64,000 nucleotides of DNA from Odoribacter sp036657595 (lineage in GTDB: Bacteria; Bacteroidota; Bacteroidia; Bacteroidales; Marinifilaceae). The stretch is from NCBI GenBank assembly GCA_036657595.1, contig JAVXFZ010000008.1:1-64000 (forward strand), read 5' to 3'. A program made the position numbers and the translations under genes. Position 1 is the stretch's first letter. Every line of letters begins with the position of its first letter. This document shows positions 43,476 through 52,520 of this stretch, piece by piece. The notes under the pieces are model-generated. The model did no database searches. It saw only the letters and a program-made list of their open reading frames with translations, and was not told the origin of the DNA.

Positions 43476-44054
43476 TTATATGTTAAGAGCCGGAATATCC
43501 AGCAGGATTCTTAGTAGTTGAGTGATAATGGCAGGCATACAGATAATCGAAACGCAAAGGATGACGAAAATGTTGGTTCGTTGTCCCGGTTTTAGGGCGG
43601 TCACTTGTTGTAGTCCGACATATAGTGTTCTGATGAAGATGAAACTGAGCAGGGTGAACAGTTGCCCAAAGAAGGCATTGCCTAATACAGATCCAATGCT
43701 GTGGAAGGTAATGAAGATGGCTGAACAGTAGACGGTGATGTTGAGTGCCTGATTTTCCGGGATGTTTAGTTTCCCGCATAGGTATTCTTTGGCAATCCGA
43801 TAAGATAGCCAAGTGCCCGCGCTTACTGCCAAGAAATTGATGATTCCCAAAGCGATGGATTGGTATAGGTTGTAGTCAATGAGGCTTAGCAAGAAGGTGA
43901 GGAGTGTGGTCGTCGCAGCGATCGGGAGGAGATAGTTTTTGTAGATTTTTTTCATCTCGCTATCTTCCTTGAGTACGGTGGACCAAGCTATATCAGGCTT
44001 CAATAATAGAAGTCTGGTGCGTTCGTATATGTATTTGAAATTTATTTTATTCAT
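43476..44054 (-). CDS. Yip1-domain membrane protein
   Basis: The 192 residues have four or five hydrophobic segments (about 35-55, 65-90, 105-130, 138-150, 160-182), with W24 and the LLKPDIAWSTVLKE start typical of bacterial Yip1 proteins. The function of the bacterial family is unknown. It is the first gene of a tight minus-strand group Yip1-smpB-tlpA. Confidence 0.75.
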   Translation of the reverse strand: MNKINFKYIYERTRLLLLKPDIAWSTVLKEDSEMKKIYKNYLLPIAATTTLLTFLLSLIDYNLYQSIALGIINFLAVSAGTWLSYRIAKEYLCGKLNIPENQALNITVYCSAIFITFHSIGSVLGNAFFGQLFTLLSFIFIRTLYVGLQQVTALKPGQRTNIFVILCVSIICMPAIITQLLRILLDIPALNI

Positions 44055-44266
44055 ACGAATACAAAAGTATTATTTTTTCCTGAAATTGAATCGGTCCGGT
44101 TGATGTTTTATTCTAATCTGTGATCTTATCGTAAATCCTTTACCTGATTGGGTTGTGGTTATTTTCAATAAAAAAGTGGGATAAAGTGGTTTGAAGTGGG
44201 AAATAATTCTTAACTTTACATCACGAATAGATTCTTATATGTGTGAAATAAGACAGAATGTAAGTA

Positions 44267-44296
44267 TTTGTTTTATAGTAATTTATGTTAATTTTG
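44267..44296 (+). promoter_or_regulatory. Promoter of the dcw cluster
   Basis: TTTG (44267-44270) and TAATTTTG (44289-44296) are separated by 18 bases, a very good match to the Bacteroidetes promoter. It is 28 bases upstream of mraZ. Confidence 0.75.
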
Positions 44297-44324
44297 TCAG
44301 GACGTTTAAATTTAAAGAGTAGCT

Positions 44325-44771
44325 ATGTCTTCTTTTATTGGCGATTATACTTGTAAGGCTGACAGTAAGTGTCGAGTGGTGGTTCCGTCCTCTTTCAGAA
44401 AGGTGATGGAAGCATCTGAACAGACGTTTTTTGTGCTACGTAAAAATATTTTCGGGAAGTGTATTGATATGTATCCGATGGAGGAATGGGAGCGAATGAT
44501 TGCGGAGTTGAGATCTAAGTTGAATTTGTTTAATCCGAAGCACACGGTTTTTTTGAGGGAGTTTTGTCGGGGGATGCAAGAGGTGGAGATGGATACGAAT
44601 GGACGGATTTTATTGCCGCGCCGAATGTTGGATGAAGTAGGGATAGATAAGGAGATGGTGATGGCGGCTCAGGATGCTATGATTCAGATTTGGGATATAG
44701 AGGCTTATGCGGAGGTGGCAGTGGATGCCGGCGGATTGGGGCAGTTGGCGGAGGAGATTTTTAAAAGTTGA
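44325..44771 (+). CDS. mraZ: Transcriptional regulator MraZ
   Basis: DNA-binding ring protein that represses the dcw cluster it heads. The 148 residues hold two SpoVT-AbrB-like domains, with DSKCRVVVPSSFRK in the first and DTNGRILLPRRMLDEVGI in the second, the doubled motif of MraZ. In other bacteria it binds repeats just upstream of its own gene; I saw no obvious set of direct repeats in 44200-44320. First of 13 or more plus-strand genes. Confidence 0.95.
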   Translation: MSSFIGDYTCKADSKCRVVVPSSFRKVMEASEQTFFVLRKNIFGKCIDMYPMEEWERMIAELRSKLNLFNPKHTVFLREFCRGMQEVEMDTNGRILLPRRMLDEVGIDKEMVMAAQDAMIQIWDIEAYAEVAVDAGGLGQLAEEIFKS

Positions 44772-44858
44772 AGATCGGAAGACGCAAGTTGAACGATGGC
44801 AGATGGGAGAGTAGGGGAATAAGAGGTAAAAAAAAGGAATTTAATTTTTAATTATATT

Positions 44859-45767
44859 ATGTCGGAATATCATATACCGGTTTTGTTGGAGGAGTCTGTG
44901 GCAGGATTAAATATTCAGCCGGGCGGAGTGTATCTGGATTTGACGTTTGGAGGGGGTGGGCATACACGTGAGATTTTGAAGCGGATGGATGCGGAGGCTT
45001 GTTTGATCGGCTTTGATCAGGATGAGGATGCTTTGGGGAATGTGCCGGAGGATGAACGTTTTATTTTTGTGAATCATAATTTCAGGTATCTGCATAATTT
45101 TATGAGGTATTATGGTTATGAGGAGGTGGATGGTATATTGGCGGATTTGGGAGTTTCTTCTCACGAGTTTGATGAGGCAGATCGGGGCTTTTCGTTTCGT
45201 TTTGATGCCGAATTGGATATGCGGATGAGTCGGCGAAATCGACTGACGGCTGCCGGGGTGTTGAATACTTACGAGGCAGAACGGTTGACGGCGATTTTTA
45301 GAAATTACGGAGAGGTGGAGAATGCCCGTCGCTTGACGGATTGTGTTGTGAGGGCGAGAGAAGGTGGGGAGATAAAGACTTCGGAGGATTTTTATAAGGT
45401 GATTGAACCTTGTATTCCAAAGATGAAGGAGAAGAAGTATTTGGCGAAGGTGTATCAGGCGTTGCGGATTGAGGTGAATGGGGAGTTGGAGGCATTGGAG
45501 GAAATGATGGAGCAGGCGATGAAGGTGTTGAAGCCGGGAGGACATTTGGTGGTGATTACTTATCATTCGTTGGAGGATCGTATTGTGAAGAATTTTCTAA
45601 AATCGGGGAATGTAGAGGGGGATGTGAAAAAAGATGTGTTGTATGGAAATATTCATCATAATTTTGAATTGGTCAATCGGAAGGTGATTGTTCCGTCGGA
45701 GGAGGAGATTGAAAGGAATCCACGTGCACGTAGTGCTAAGTTGCGGATTGCCCGGAAAAAAGATTGA
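44859..45767 (+). CDS. rsmH: 16S rRNA (cytosine1402-N4)-methyltransferase
   Basis: Methylates N4 of C1402 in the 16S decoding centre. The 302 residues begin YHIPVLLEESVAGL with the SAM loop DLTFGGGGHTREIL at 27-40, DLGVSSHEFDEADRGFSFR in the middle and ITYHSLEDRIVKNF near residue 228. Normal length. Follows mraZ by 87 bp. Confidence 0.96.
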   Translation: MSEYHIPVLLEESVAGLNIQPGGVYLDLTFGGGGHTREILKRMDAEACLIGFDQDEDALGNVPEDERFIFVNHNFRYLHNFMRYYGYEEVDGILADLGVSSHEFDEADRGFSFRFDAELDMRMSRRNRLTAAGVLNTYEAERLTAIFRNYGEVENARRLTDCVVRAREGGEIKTSEDFYKVIEPCIPKMKEKKYLAKVYQALRIEVNGELEALEEMMEQAMKVLKPGGHLVVITYHSLEDRIVKNFLKSGNVEGDVKKDVLYGNIHHNFELVNRKVIVPSEEEIERNPRARSAKLRIARKKD

Positions 45768-45819
45768 TGGTGAGCGATTGTTTAACGTGTAATGATCAGT
45801 TGGTTGTAAGCTTTTAGTG

Positions 45820-46194
45820 ATGGAACAGCAGGATGAAGATAAGGATATAAAGATCCCGGAAGAGGAGGTAAAAGAGGTGAAGAAAGCCTCTTCGATGAAG
45901 GGTATGCTGGAAGGTAGTTTGTTGGCAGAGAAATTGAGGAGTAACATTCGTTTTGTGTTGTTTGCAACCTTTTTGGGGATTTGGTATATTACGAATGGTT
46001 ATTCAACAGAAAAGCTTCATCGGGAAAGAGGCGAACTGGAAAAAGAGGTGACAGATCTGAGGTTTGAGTCGATTACGACTGCCGCCGATTTGATGTTTAT
46101 GAGAAAGCAGTCGGAAGTATTGAAACGGATACACCGGGAGGGGTTGACATTGGAGGAGAGTAAAGAACCGCCGGTAAAATTGTATAGGAGGTAG
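45820..46194 (+). CDS. ftsL: FtsL-like cell division protein
   Basis: Small bitopic divisome protein that pairs with FtsB and FtsQ. The ATG at 45820 gives 124 residues; a GTG one codon upstream is possible. It has a charged cytoplasmic N terminus of about 45 residues, one membrane helix at about 47-65 (RFVLFATFLGIWYI) and a short coiled coil with leucines. It is longer at the N terminus than the E. coli protein. ftsI starts two bases after the stop. Confidence 0.88.
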   Translation: MEQQDEDKDIKIPEEEVKEVKKASSMKGMLEGSLLAEKLRSNIRFVLFATFLGIWYITNGYSTEKLHRERGELEKEVTDLRFESITTAADLMFMRKQSEVLKRIHREGLTLEESKEPPVKLYRR

Positions 46195-46196
46195 AG

Positions 46197-48302
46197 ATGG
46201 CAATAAAAGATGACATCACTTGGAGGACAATTGTCGTGTACATAGTTATTATGTTGTTCGGTTGTTTGATTCTGGCGAAGGCTTGTATTGTGATGACCGT
46301 GGAGGGGACGAAATGGCGTAAAATGGCAACAGCTAATGTACCGATTGTTCCGGTGAAAATTAAACCTAACCGGGGGGATATTTGTGCCGCTGACGGTCGT
46401 ATATTAGCGACATCGGTTCCTTTTTATGAGTTACGATTTGATCCTGTTGCTGTTAAGAAGAATATATTTGATGCAAAAATTGATAGTTTGGCTTATTGTC
46501 TTTCCCATTTTTTCAGGGATGGTAGTCAAGCGTATTATAGAAAGAAATTGGTTAATGCGAGGTATCGTAAGCCACGTCCGGATCGTTATTTGTTGCTGAA
46601 TGATCGGAAGGTGAATCATTCTGATTTAAAAGAGATTCGTCAGTTTCCGATTTTTCGCTTGGGCAAGAATAAAGGTGGTTTTCAGGCGATTGTGAATGAT
46701 AAGCGAATACAGCCACACGTGAATTTGGCTGTCCGTACAATTGGTTATTTGAATGATCAGGATGGTGCGCACGGGGGACGGGTAGGGCTTGAATCGGCTT
46801 TTGAAAATCAGTTGAAAGGGGAGAGCGGGGAAGGATATAAGCGGATGTTGTCGGGGACGTGGATGATTATCGCCCGCAAGGAGCCGGTGGATGGGCAGGA
46901 TGTTGTGACGACGATTGATGTGGATTATCAGGATATTGTGCAGCACGCGTTGAAAAGGCAATTGGAAAAAAGCGAAGCGGGAAGTGGTTCGGCTATTTTG
47001 ATGGATGTCAAGACCGGTGATATAAAGGCAATTGCCAATATGGCACGGAGTAAAAGCGGGGCGTATGTAGAGAGTCAGAATTTTGCCATCAGTGGTGCCG
47101 GAGAGCCCGGTTCGGTGATTAAAGCCGCGACGATGATTGCGCTTTTGGAGGATGGATGTGTTTCTCCCGATGATACGATTGATTTGGGTAAAACCGGGAA
47201 ATATAAGTTTTATGATCGTACGTTGAGTGAGTCGCACGAAGGCTTGGGGAGGGTGACTGTGCAACAGATGATGGAAAAATCTTCAAACGGTATAGCTAAG
47301 TTGGTGTTTGATCATTATAAGAATCGACCGGAGAAATTTGTAAATCGGTGGTATGCAATGGAATTAGATAAGAAAACGGGTATCTGTCTTCCGGGAGAAA
47401 CGGAACCTTATATTAAATATCCGAAAGGGAAGGGTTGGACGGGAATTACATTGCCGTGGATGAGTATTGGTTATGAGTTGAAGCTTACTCCCTTGCAGAT
47501 TTTGGCATTTTATAATGCTATTGCGAATGATGGTCAGCGGATGCGTCCCCGTTTGGTGAAGGAGATCCGCAATCGGGGAGAGGTGGTTGAGTCTTTTGAT
47601 ACGGAAGAGGTGGGAGGACGGATATGTAGCAAGAAGACTTTGAATCAAGTGAAGGATATGTTGTTGGGTGTGGTGGAGAAAGGAACGGCACAGAATATTT
47701 GTACACCCAAATATCAGATTGCGGGTAAAACAGGTACAGCCAGAATGGCTGCTACTTCCGGAGGATATGGTGGAGGACGTTATCGGGCAAGTTTTGTAGG
47801 ATATTTTCCGGCAGATCGTCCTTTGTATTCTTGTATTGTTGTGATTGATGATCCGAGGAATGGGTATTACGCTACGACGGTATCTGCTCCTGTATTTAGG
47901 GAAATAGCGGATAAGGTGTATTCGATGGCTTATATTCAGTATGGGAAGTCAGAATATGAGGTAGATAAGTCTTTGCCGGTTTGTAAAAATGGTTTAAGAC
48001 AGGATTTTAAGACTGTTTTTAATGAATTGGATTTGGATTTGGATGGTGTAGGGGAAACGAGGGGTGCGGAATGGGTGATGACAGCGAGTAATGAGGGAGA
48101 AAATGTTAAGTTGAAGCCCCGAAAGGTTACTTATTCAACAGTTCCCAATGCCCGTGGAATGGGCTTGAGGGATGCTTTGTTTGTATTGGAAAATTCCGGA
48201 TTAAAAGTCGGAGTAGTGGGTTCAGGTATGGTGCAAAGGCAGTCTATACAGCCCGGTGCAAGAGTGCGAAAAGGAAGTTATATACAGATTGTATTGAGAT
48301 AA
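46197..48302 (+). CDS. ftsI: Penicillin-binding protein 3 (FtsI) with PASTA domain
   Basis: Septal peptidoglycan transpeptidase. The 701 residues have an N-terminal helix (about 11-31), the pedestal domain from about 57 (NRGDI), and the transpeptidase domain with nucleophile S306 (SVIK), SSN at 362-364 and KTGT at 511-514. One PASTA domain forms the C terminus (about 640-701). Length is normal for Bacteroidota. It follows ftsL by two bases. Confidence 0.96.
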   Translation: MAIKDDITWRTIVVYIVIMLFGCLILAKACIVMTVEGTKWRKMATANVPIVPVKIKPNRGDICAADGRILATSVPFYELRFDPVAVKKNIFDAKIDSLAYCLSHFFRDGSQAYYRKKLVNARYRKPRPDRYLLLNDRKVNHSDLKEIRQFPIFRLGKNKGGFQAIVNDKRIQPHVNLAVRTIGYLNDQDGAHGGRVGLESAFENQLKGESGEGYKRMLSGTWMIIARKEPVDGQDVVTTIDVDYQDIVQHALKRQLEKSEAGSGSAILMDVKTGDIKAIANMARSKSGAYVESQNFAISGAGEPGSVIKAATMIALLEDGCVSPDDTIDLGKTGKYKFYDRTLSESHEGLGRVTVQQMMEKSSNGIAKLVFDHYKNRPEKFVNRWYAMELDKKTGICLPGETEPYIKYPKGKGWTGITLPWMSIGYELKLTPLQILAFYNAIANDGQRMRPRLVKEIRNRGEVVESFDTEEVGGRICSKKTLNQVKDMLLGVVEKGTAQNICTPKYQIAGKTGTARMAATSGGYGGGRYRASFVGYFPADRPLYSCIVVIDDPRNGYYATTVSAPVFREIADKVYSMAYIQYGKSEYEVDKSLPVCKNGLRQDFKTVFNELDLDLDGVGETRGAEWVMTASNEGENVKLKPRKVTYSTVPNARGMGLRDALFVLENSGLKVGVVGSGMVQRQSIQPGARVRKGSYIQIVLR

Positions 48303-48372
48303 TTAGTGATAAAATAGATGGATAAAGGCGGGAGGTTTGTTGATTTGTTGAACATTTGAACATTTGATAGTC

Positions 48373-49827
48373 GTGAAAAAATTAAAAGAATTATTGGATG
48401 GAATTCGTTTTGAGAAAATATGCGGTGACACCGAGATGGATGTCAATGCCGTGCATTTTGATTCCAGAAAAATAGGTAAAGGCGATTTGTTTGTAGCGCA
48501 ACGAGGTGTGAGTGTGGATGGGCACGTTTATATTGCTAAGTCGGTGGCAGCGGGGGCAGTGGCTGTCGTTTGTGAGGAGTTGCCGAAAGAACTGACAGCA
48601 GGCGTGACTTATCTTGTGACGTTGGATTCGTCGGACGCACTGGGGAAGATTGCTTCAAATTATTACGGCAATCCTTCGCGGGCATTGAAATTGGTCGGGG
48701 TGACCGGTACGAACGGAAAGACGACAACGGCTACTTTGTTGTATGAATTAGTTCGTTTTGCGGGGTATAAAGCAGGACTTTTGTCTACGGTGTGTAATTA
48801 TATCGGGGATGAGAAGATTCAGGCTACGCATACAACTCCTGACGCTTTATCTATTAATGAGTATATGCGGCGGATGGTGGATGCGGGATGTACCTATTGT
48901 TTTATGGAGGCGAGTTCGCATTCTATTCATCAGAAACGTATAGCCGGATTGGATTTTGATGGAGCTATTTTTTCTAATATTACTCACGATCATTTGGATT
49001 ATCATAAGACTTTTAAGGCATATATAGAGGCTAAAAAGGCATTTTTTGACCGTTTGCCTGCTCACGCTTTTGCTTTGACGAATGCGGATGATAAGAATGG
49101 TTTGGTGATGTTGCAGAATACGGTGGCGCATTCATATACTTATTCGTGTCGGACGATGTCGGACTTTAGTTGTAAGGTGGTTGAAAAGCGGTTGGACGGT
49201 ACGCTGTTGAAGTTGGACGGTTGTGAAGTGTGGACGAAATTTACGGGTGATTTTAATGCTTATAATATTCTTGCCGTTTATGCAACGGCTTGTTTGTTGG
49301 ATTTCCCGAAAGAGGATGTGTTGAAGTATGTGAGTATGCTTGTGCCGGTATCCGGTCGTTTTGAAACGATGATTTCAGGAAAAGGGGTGATGGCTGTTGT
49401 TGATTATGCTCATACGCCGGATGCGGTGGAGAATGTGCTTTCTACGATCAGTGGGTTGAAAGGTAAGAATAATCAGGTGATAACTGTGGTGGGTGCCGGA
49501 GGAGATCGAGATAAAACGAAACGTCCGGAAATGGCTGATGCGGCTTGTCGGTATAGTGATCGGGTGATTCTGACTTCTGATAATCCGAGAAGTGAGGAAC
49601 CGGAGGATATTATTCGTGATATGCAGACCGGAGTGAAAGAGGAGTATCAGAATAAAGTGGAAATCGTTGTCGATCGTCGGGAAGCGATTCGGCAGGCTCT
49701 TGCTATGGCAGGGAAGGGGGATATTGTTTTAGTTGCCGGAAAAGGTCACGAAGATTATCAGGAAATTAAGGGAGTGAAGCATCATTTTGATGATAAAGAA
49801 GTTATAAAAGAGGTGTTTAACTTTTAA
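48373..49827 (+). CDS. murE: UDP-MurNAc-L-Ala-D-Glu:meso-diaminopimelate ligase
   Basis: Adds the third residue of the peptidoglycan stem peptide. The GTG at 48373 gives 484 residues (MKKLKELLDGI); a TTG three codons earlier is possible and no ATG exists near. The P-loop is TGTNGKTTT, and the DNPR motif (SDNPRSEEPEDI) predicts meso-diaminopimelate rather than lysine. A direct repeat GAACATTT-GAACATTT lies at the immediate upstream (48350-48365). mraY follows by nine bases. Confidence 0.95.
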   Translation: MKKLKELLDGIRFEKICGDTEMDVNAVHFDSRKIGKGDLFVAQRGVSVDGHVYIAKSVAAGAVAVVCEELPKELTAGVTYLVTLDSSDALGKIASNYYGNPSRALKLVGVTGTNGKTTTATLLYELVRFAGYKAGLLSTVCNYIGDEKIQATHTTPDALSINEYMRRMVDAGCTYCFMEASSHSIHQKRIAGLDFDGAIFSNITHDHLDYHKTFKAYIEAKKAFFDRLPAHAFALTNADDKNGLVMLQNTVAHSYTYSCRTMSDFSCKVVEKRLDGTLLKLDGCEVWTKFTGDFNAYNILAVYATACLLDFPKEDVLKYVSMLVPVSGRFETMISGKGVMAVVDYAHTPDAVENVLSTISGLKGKNNQVITVVGAGGDRDKTKRPEMADAACRYSDRVILTSDNPRSEEPEDIIRDMQTGVKEEYQNKVEIVVDRREAIRQALAMAGKGDIVLVAGKGHEDYQEIKGVKHHFDDKEVIKEVFNF

Positions 49828-49836
49828 TTGTAAGAT

Positions 49837-51087
49837 ATGTTATACCATTTGTTTCAGTATTTAGAGCAGTTGCATTTTCCTGGTGCGGGAATGTTTCAAT
49901 ACATTACTTTTCGCTCAGCCTGTGCTATTATTCTTTCGTTGCTGATTGCTACGGTTGTGGGCAAGCGGGTGATTCGTCGGTTACAGAAACAGCAGATTGG
50001 CGAGGAGATTCGCGATCTCGGACTTGAAGGACAGATGCAAAAAAAGGGAACACCGACAATGGGAGGTGTTATTATTTTATTGGCGATTCTGGTGCCTGTG
50101 CTTTTGTTTGCCCGTTTGGATAATATTTATACGCAGTTGATGATTATTTCAACGATCTGGCTTGGATTAATTGGTTTTGCGGATGATTATATTAAAGTGT
50201 TTCGTAAGCACAAAGAGGGACTGAAAGGACGTTTTAAGGTGATCGGACAGGTCGGTTTGGGACTGATTGTCGGATTAACGCTTTATGTGAGTGATGATGT
50301 GGTTATTCGCGAGCGGGCAACACCTTCTGAAGTGGGAGTGGTGACGAGTATGGTGGATGAAGGTTTTTCTGAAGGAAACGGGAAGAAGATTTTAACTAAG
50401 GATGTGAAGTCAACACGGACTACTATTCCTTTTTTTAAAGGGAATGAATTGGATTATGCGTGGTTTACTTCTTTTGCCGGTAAATATGCGGATCAGATGG
50501 GGTGGTTGTTGTTTGTGATTGTGACTATTTTTATTATTACAGCAGTGTCGAATGGGGCAAATTTGACGGATGGACTTGATGGATTGGCGACGGGGACGTC
50601 GGCTATTATCGGGGCTACGTTGGGTATATTGGCGTATGTTTCAGGTAATATGGTCTATGCTGATTATTTGCATATTATGTATATACCCCATTCCGGGGAG
50701 TTGGTGGTGTTTATTTCTGCGTTTATCGGGGCAACCATCGGATTTTTGTGGTATAATTCTTTCCCGGCGCAGGTGTTTATGGGGGATACCGGAAGTTTGT
50801 CGTTGGGAGGTATTATTGCTGTTTTTGCGATCATTATACACAAGGAGTTGTTGATACCCGTACTTTGTGGTGTTTTCTTGGTGGAGAATTTGTCGGTGGT
50901 GATGCAGGTGAGTTATTTTAAATATACGAAACAGAAGTATGGTGAGGGACGTCGTGTTTTTTTGATGTCGCCCTTGCATCATCATTATCAGAAGAAGGGG
51001 ATTCCGGAGCCGAAGATTGTTACCCGTTTTTGGATTATTGGGATTATTTTGGCAGTGCTTACGATTGTGACACTGAAAATTAGATAA
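49837..51087 (+). CDS. mraY: Phospho-N-acetylmuramoyl-pentapeptide transferase
   Basis: Makes lipid I from UDP-MurNAc-pentapeptide and undecaprenyl phosphate in the inner membrane. The 416 residues show the ten-helix plan with KKGTPTMGG (68-76), FADDYIK (around 115), NLTDGLDGLATG and the C-terminal MSPLHHHYQKKG. A 50-60 residue insertion relative to E. coli MraY lies after FKVIGQVGLG, as is usual in Bacteroidota. Confidence 0.96.
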   Translation: MLYHLFQYLEQLHFPGAGMFQYITFRSACAIILSLLIATVVGKRVIRRLQKQQIGEEIRDLGLEGQMQKKGTPTMGGVIILLAILVPVLLFARLDNIYTQLMIISTIWLGLIGFADDYIKVFRKHKEGLKGRFKVIGQVGLGLIVGLTLYVSDDVVIRERATPSEVGVVTSMVDEGFSEGNGKKILTKDVKSTRTTIPFFKGNELDYAWFTSFAGKYADQMGWLLFVIVTIFIITAVSNGANLTDGLDGLATGTSAIIGATLGILAYVSGNMVYADYLHIMYIPHSGELVVFISAFIGATIGFLWYNSFPAQVFMGDTGSLSLGGIIAVFAIIIHKELLIPVLCGVFLVENLSVVMQVSYFKYTKQKYGEGRRVFLMSPLHHHYQKKGIPEPKIVTRFWIIGIILAVLTIVTLKIR

Positions 51088-51137
51088 TGAAAAGATAGCG
51101 ATTTTATTGCTGATAGGTAATTATAATAGAATTGATT

Positions 51138-52472
51138 ATGAGATTGGTTATTTTGGGTGGAGGAGAAAGTGGCGTAGGAGCAGCCTTATTGGGTAGGAAA
51201 CTGGGTTATGAGGTTTTTTTGTCGGATAAGGGTTGTTTGGCTGATAAATATAGAGGAATCCTGTTGAAGAATGGATTTGAGTTTGAAGAAGGACATCACA
51301 CGGAGGAGCGAATATTTAATGCTGATTTGGTGGTGAAAAGTCCGGGTATCCCTGATACGGTGGCGATGATCGTGAAGTTGCGTGCCGAGGGGATAGAGGT
51401 GATCTCTGAAATAGAATTTGCGGGACGGCATTCTGCCTCTAAGATGGTTTGTATTACCGGTAGCAATGGTAAGACAACGACTACTTTGCTGATTCATCAT
51501 ATTCTTACGCATTGCGGTCGAGATGCCGGTTTGGCGGGGAATGTGGGTAGAAGTCTTGCGGCACAGGTGGCAGAGAATGCACACGAGTTGTATGTGGTGG
51601 AGCTTTCCAGTTTTCAATTGGATGGTATGTTCCGTTTTCGTGCTGATATTGCTATTTTGACGAATATTACACCCGATCATTTGGATCGTTATGACCATAA
51701 GTTTGAAAATTATATAGATTCAAAGTTTCGGATTTTAAATAATATGCGTCCACGGGATTTGTTTATCTATGGGCAGGATAGCGAGGCGGTGCGCCAGAAA
51801 TTGAGTCGGTTGAAGGTGGAGGTTGATCAGCTTAGTTTTACTTATGGCAGTCGGGAGAACGGTTACGGAGCTTGGATGGAAGGAGGAGTTGTGGTGGCAA
51901 AATCGGATGATAGGGAATTTCGGATGAATCCCTCGGAGATTAGTATTAAAGGACGGCACAATGTTTATAATGCAATGGCAGCTATTTTGGCTTGTATGCG
52001 GATGGGTGTCAGTGATGGAGATATAGCAGAGGGTTTGCGGACTTTTCCACAGGTGGAGCATCGGCTTGAAACGGTTGTTGTGAAGTCGGGGGTTACTTAT
52101 ATTAATGATTCTAAAGCTACGAATGTGGATTCGTCGTGGTATGCTTTGGATAGTATGACGACTCCTGTGGTGTGGATCGCCGGAGGTACGGATAAGGGGA
52201 ATGATTACAGCGTTTTGTTTGATTTAGTTCGACAGAAGGTGAAGGTGTTGATTTGTATGGGTTTGGATAATCGCAAGTTGATTGAGAATTTTGCGTCAAT
52301 ATGTAAAGTGGTCGATACCAATAATTTGGCGGATGCATTGAAGGCTGCCAGAGAGAATGCGGTTTGCGGGGATACGGTGTTGTTATCTCCTTGCTGTGCC
52401 AGTTTTGATTTGTTTAAGAATTATGAAAATCGAGGTGAGCTTTTTAAAGCTGCCGTTCGAGAGATAATCTGA
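51138..52472 (+). CDS. murD: UDP-MurNAc-L-Ala:D-glutamate ligase
   Basis: Adds D-glutamate to the peptidoglycan precursor in the cytoplasm. The ATG at 51138 gives 444 residues beginning MRLVILGGGESGVG. The P-loop is TGSNGKTTTT near residue 110, the HNVYNAMAA block is in the middle, and NDSKATN is in the C-terminal domain. Normal length; follows mraY by about 50 bp and precedes ftsW by about 50 bp. Confidence 0.95.
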   Translation: MRLVILGGGESGVGAALLGRKLGYEVFLSDKGCLADKYRGILLKNGFEFEEGHHTEERIFNADLVVKSPGIPDTVAMIVKLRAEGIEVISEIEFAGRHSASKMVCITGSNGKTTTTLLIHHILTHCGRDAGLAGNVGRSLAAQVAENAHELYVVELSSFQLDGMFRFRADIAILTNITPDHLDRYDHKFENYIDSKFRILNNMRPRDLFIYGQDSEAVRQKLSRLKVEVDQLSFTYGSRENGYGAWMEGGVVVAKSDDREFRMNPSEISIKGRHNVYNAMAAILACMRMGVSDGDIAEGLRTFPQVEHRLETVVVKSGVTYINDSKATNVDSSWYALDSMTTPVVWIAGGTDKGNDYSVLFDLVRQKVKVLICMGLDNRKLIENFASICKVVDTNNLADALKAARENAVCGDTVLLSPCCASFDLFKNYENRGELFKAAVREII

Positions 52473-52520
52473 GTTTAGGGAACGCAATGTGTAATTTGTA
52501 AGGTAGTTGTAGGTGGCTAT

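Noticed and set aside
44200..44324. Search for MraZ-binding direct repeats upstream of mraZ
   Set aside because: Only a promoter was seen; the GTGGG-like strings near 44175-44205 are irregular, so no operator is claimed.
48350..48365. Direct repeat GAACATTT x2 before murE
   Set aside because: Two copies of an AT-rich 8-mer can occur by chance; noted under murE only.
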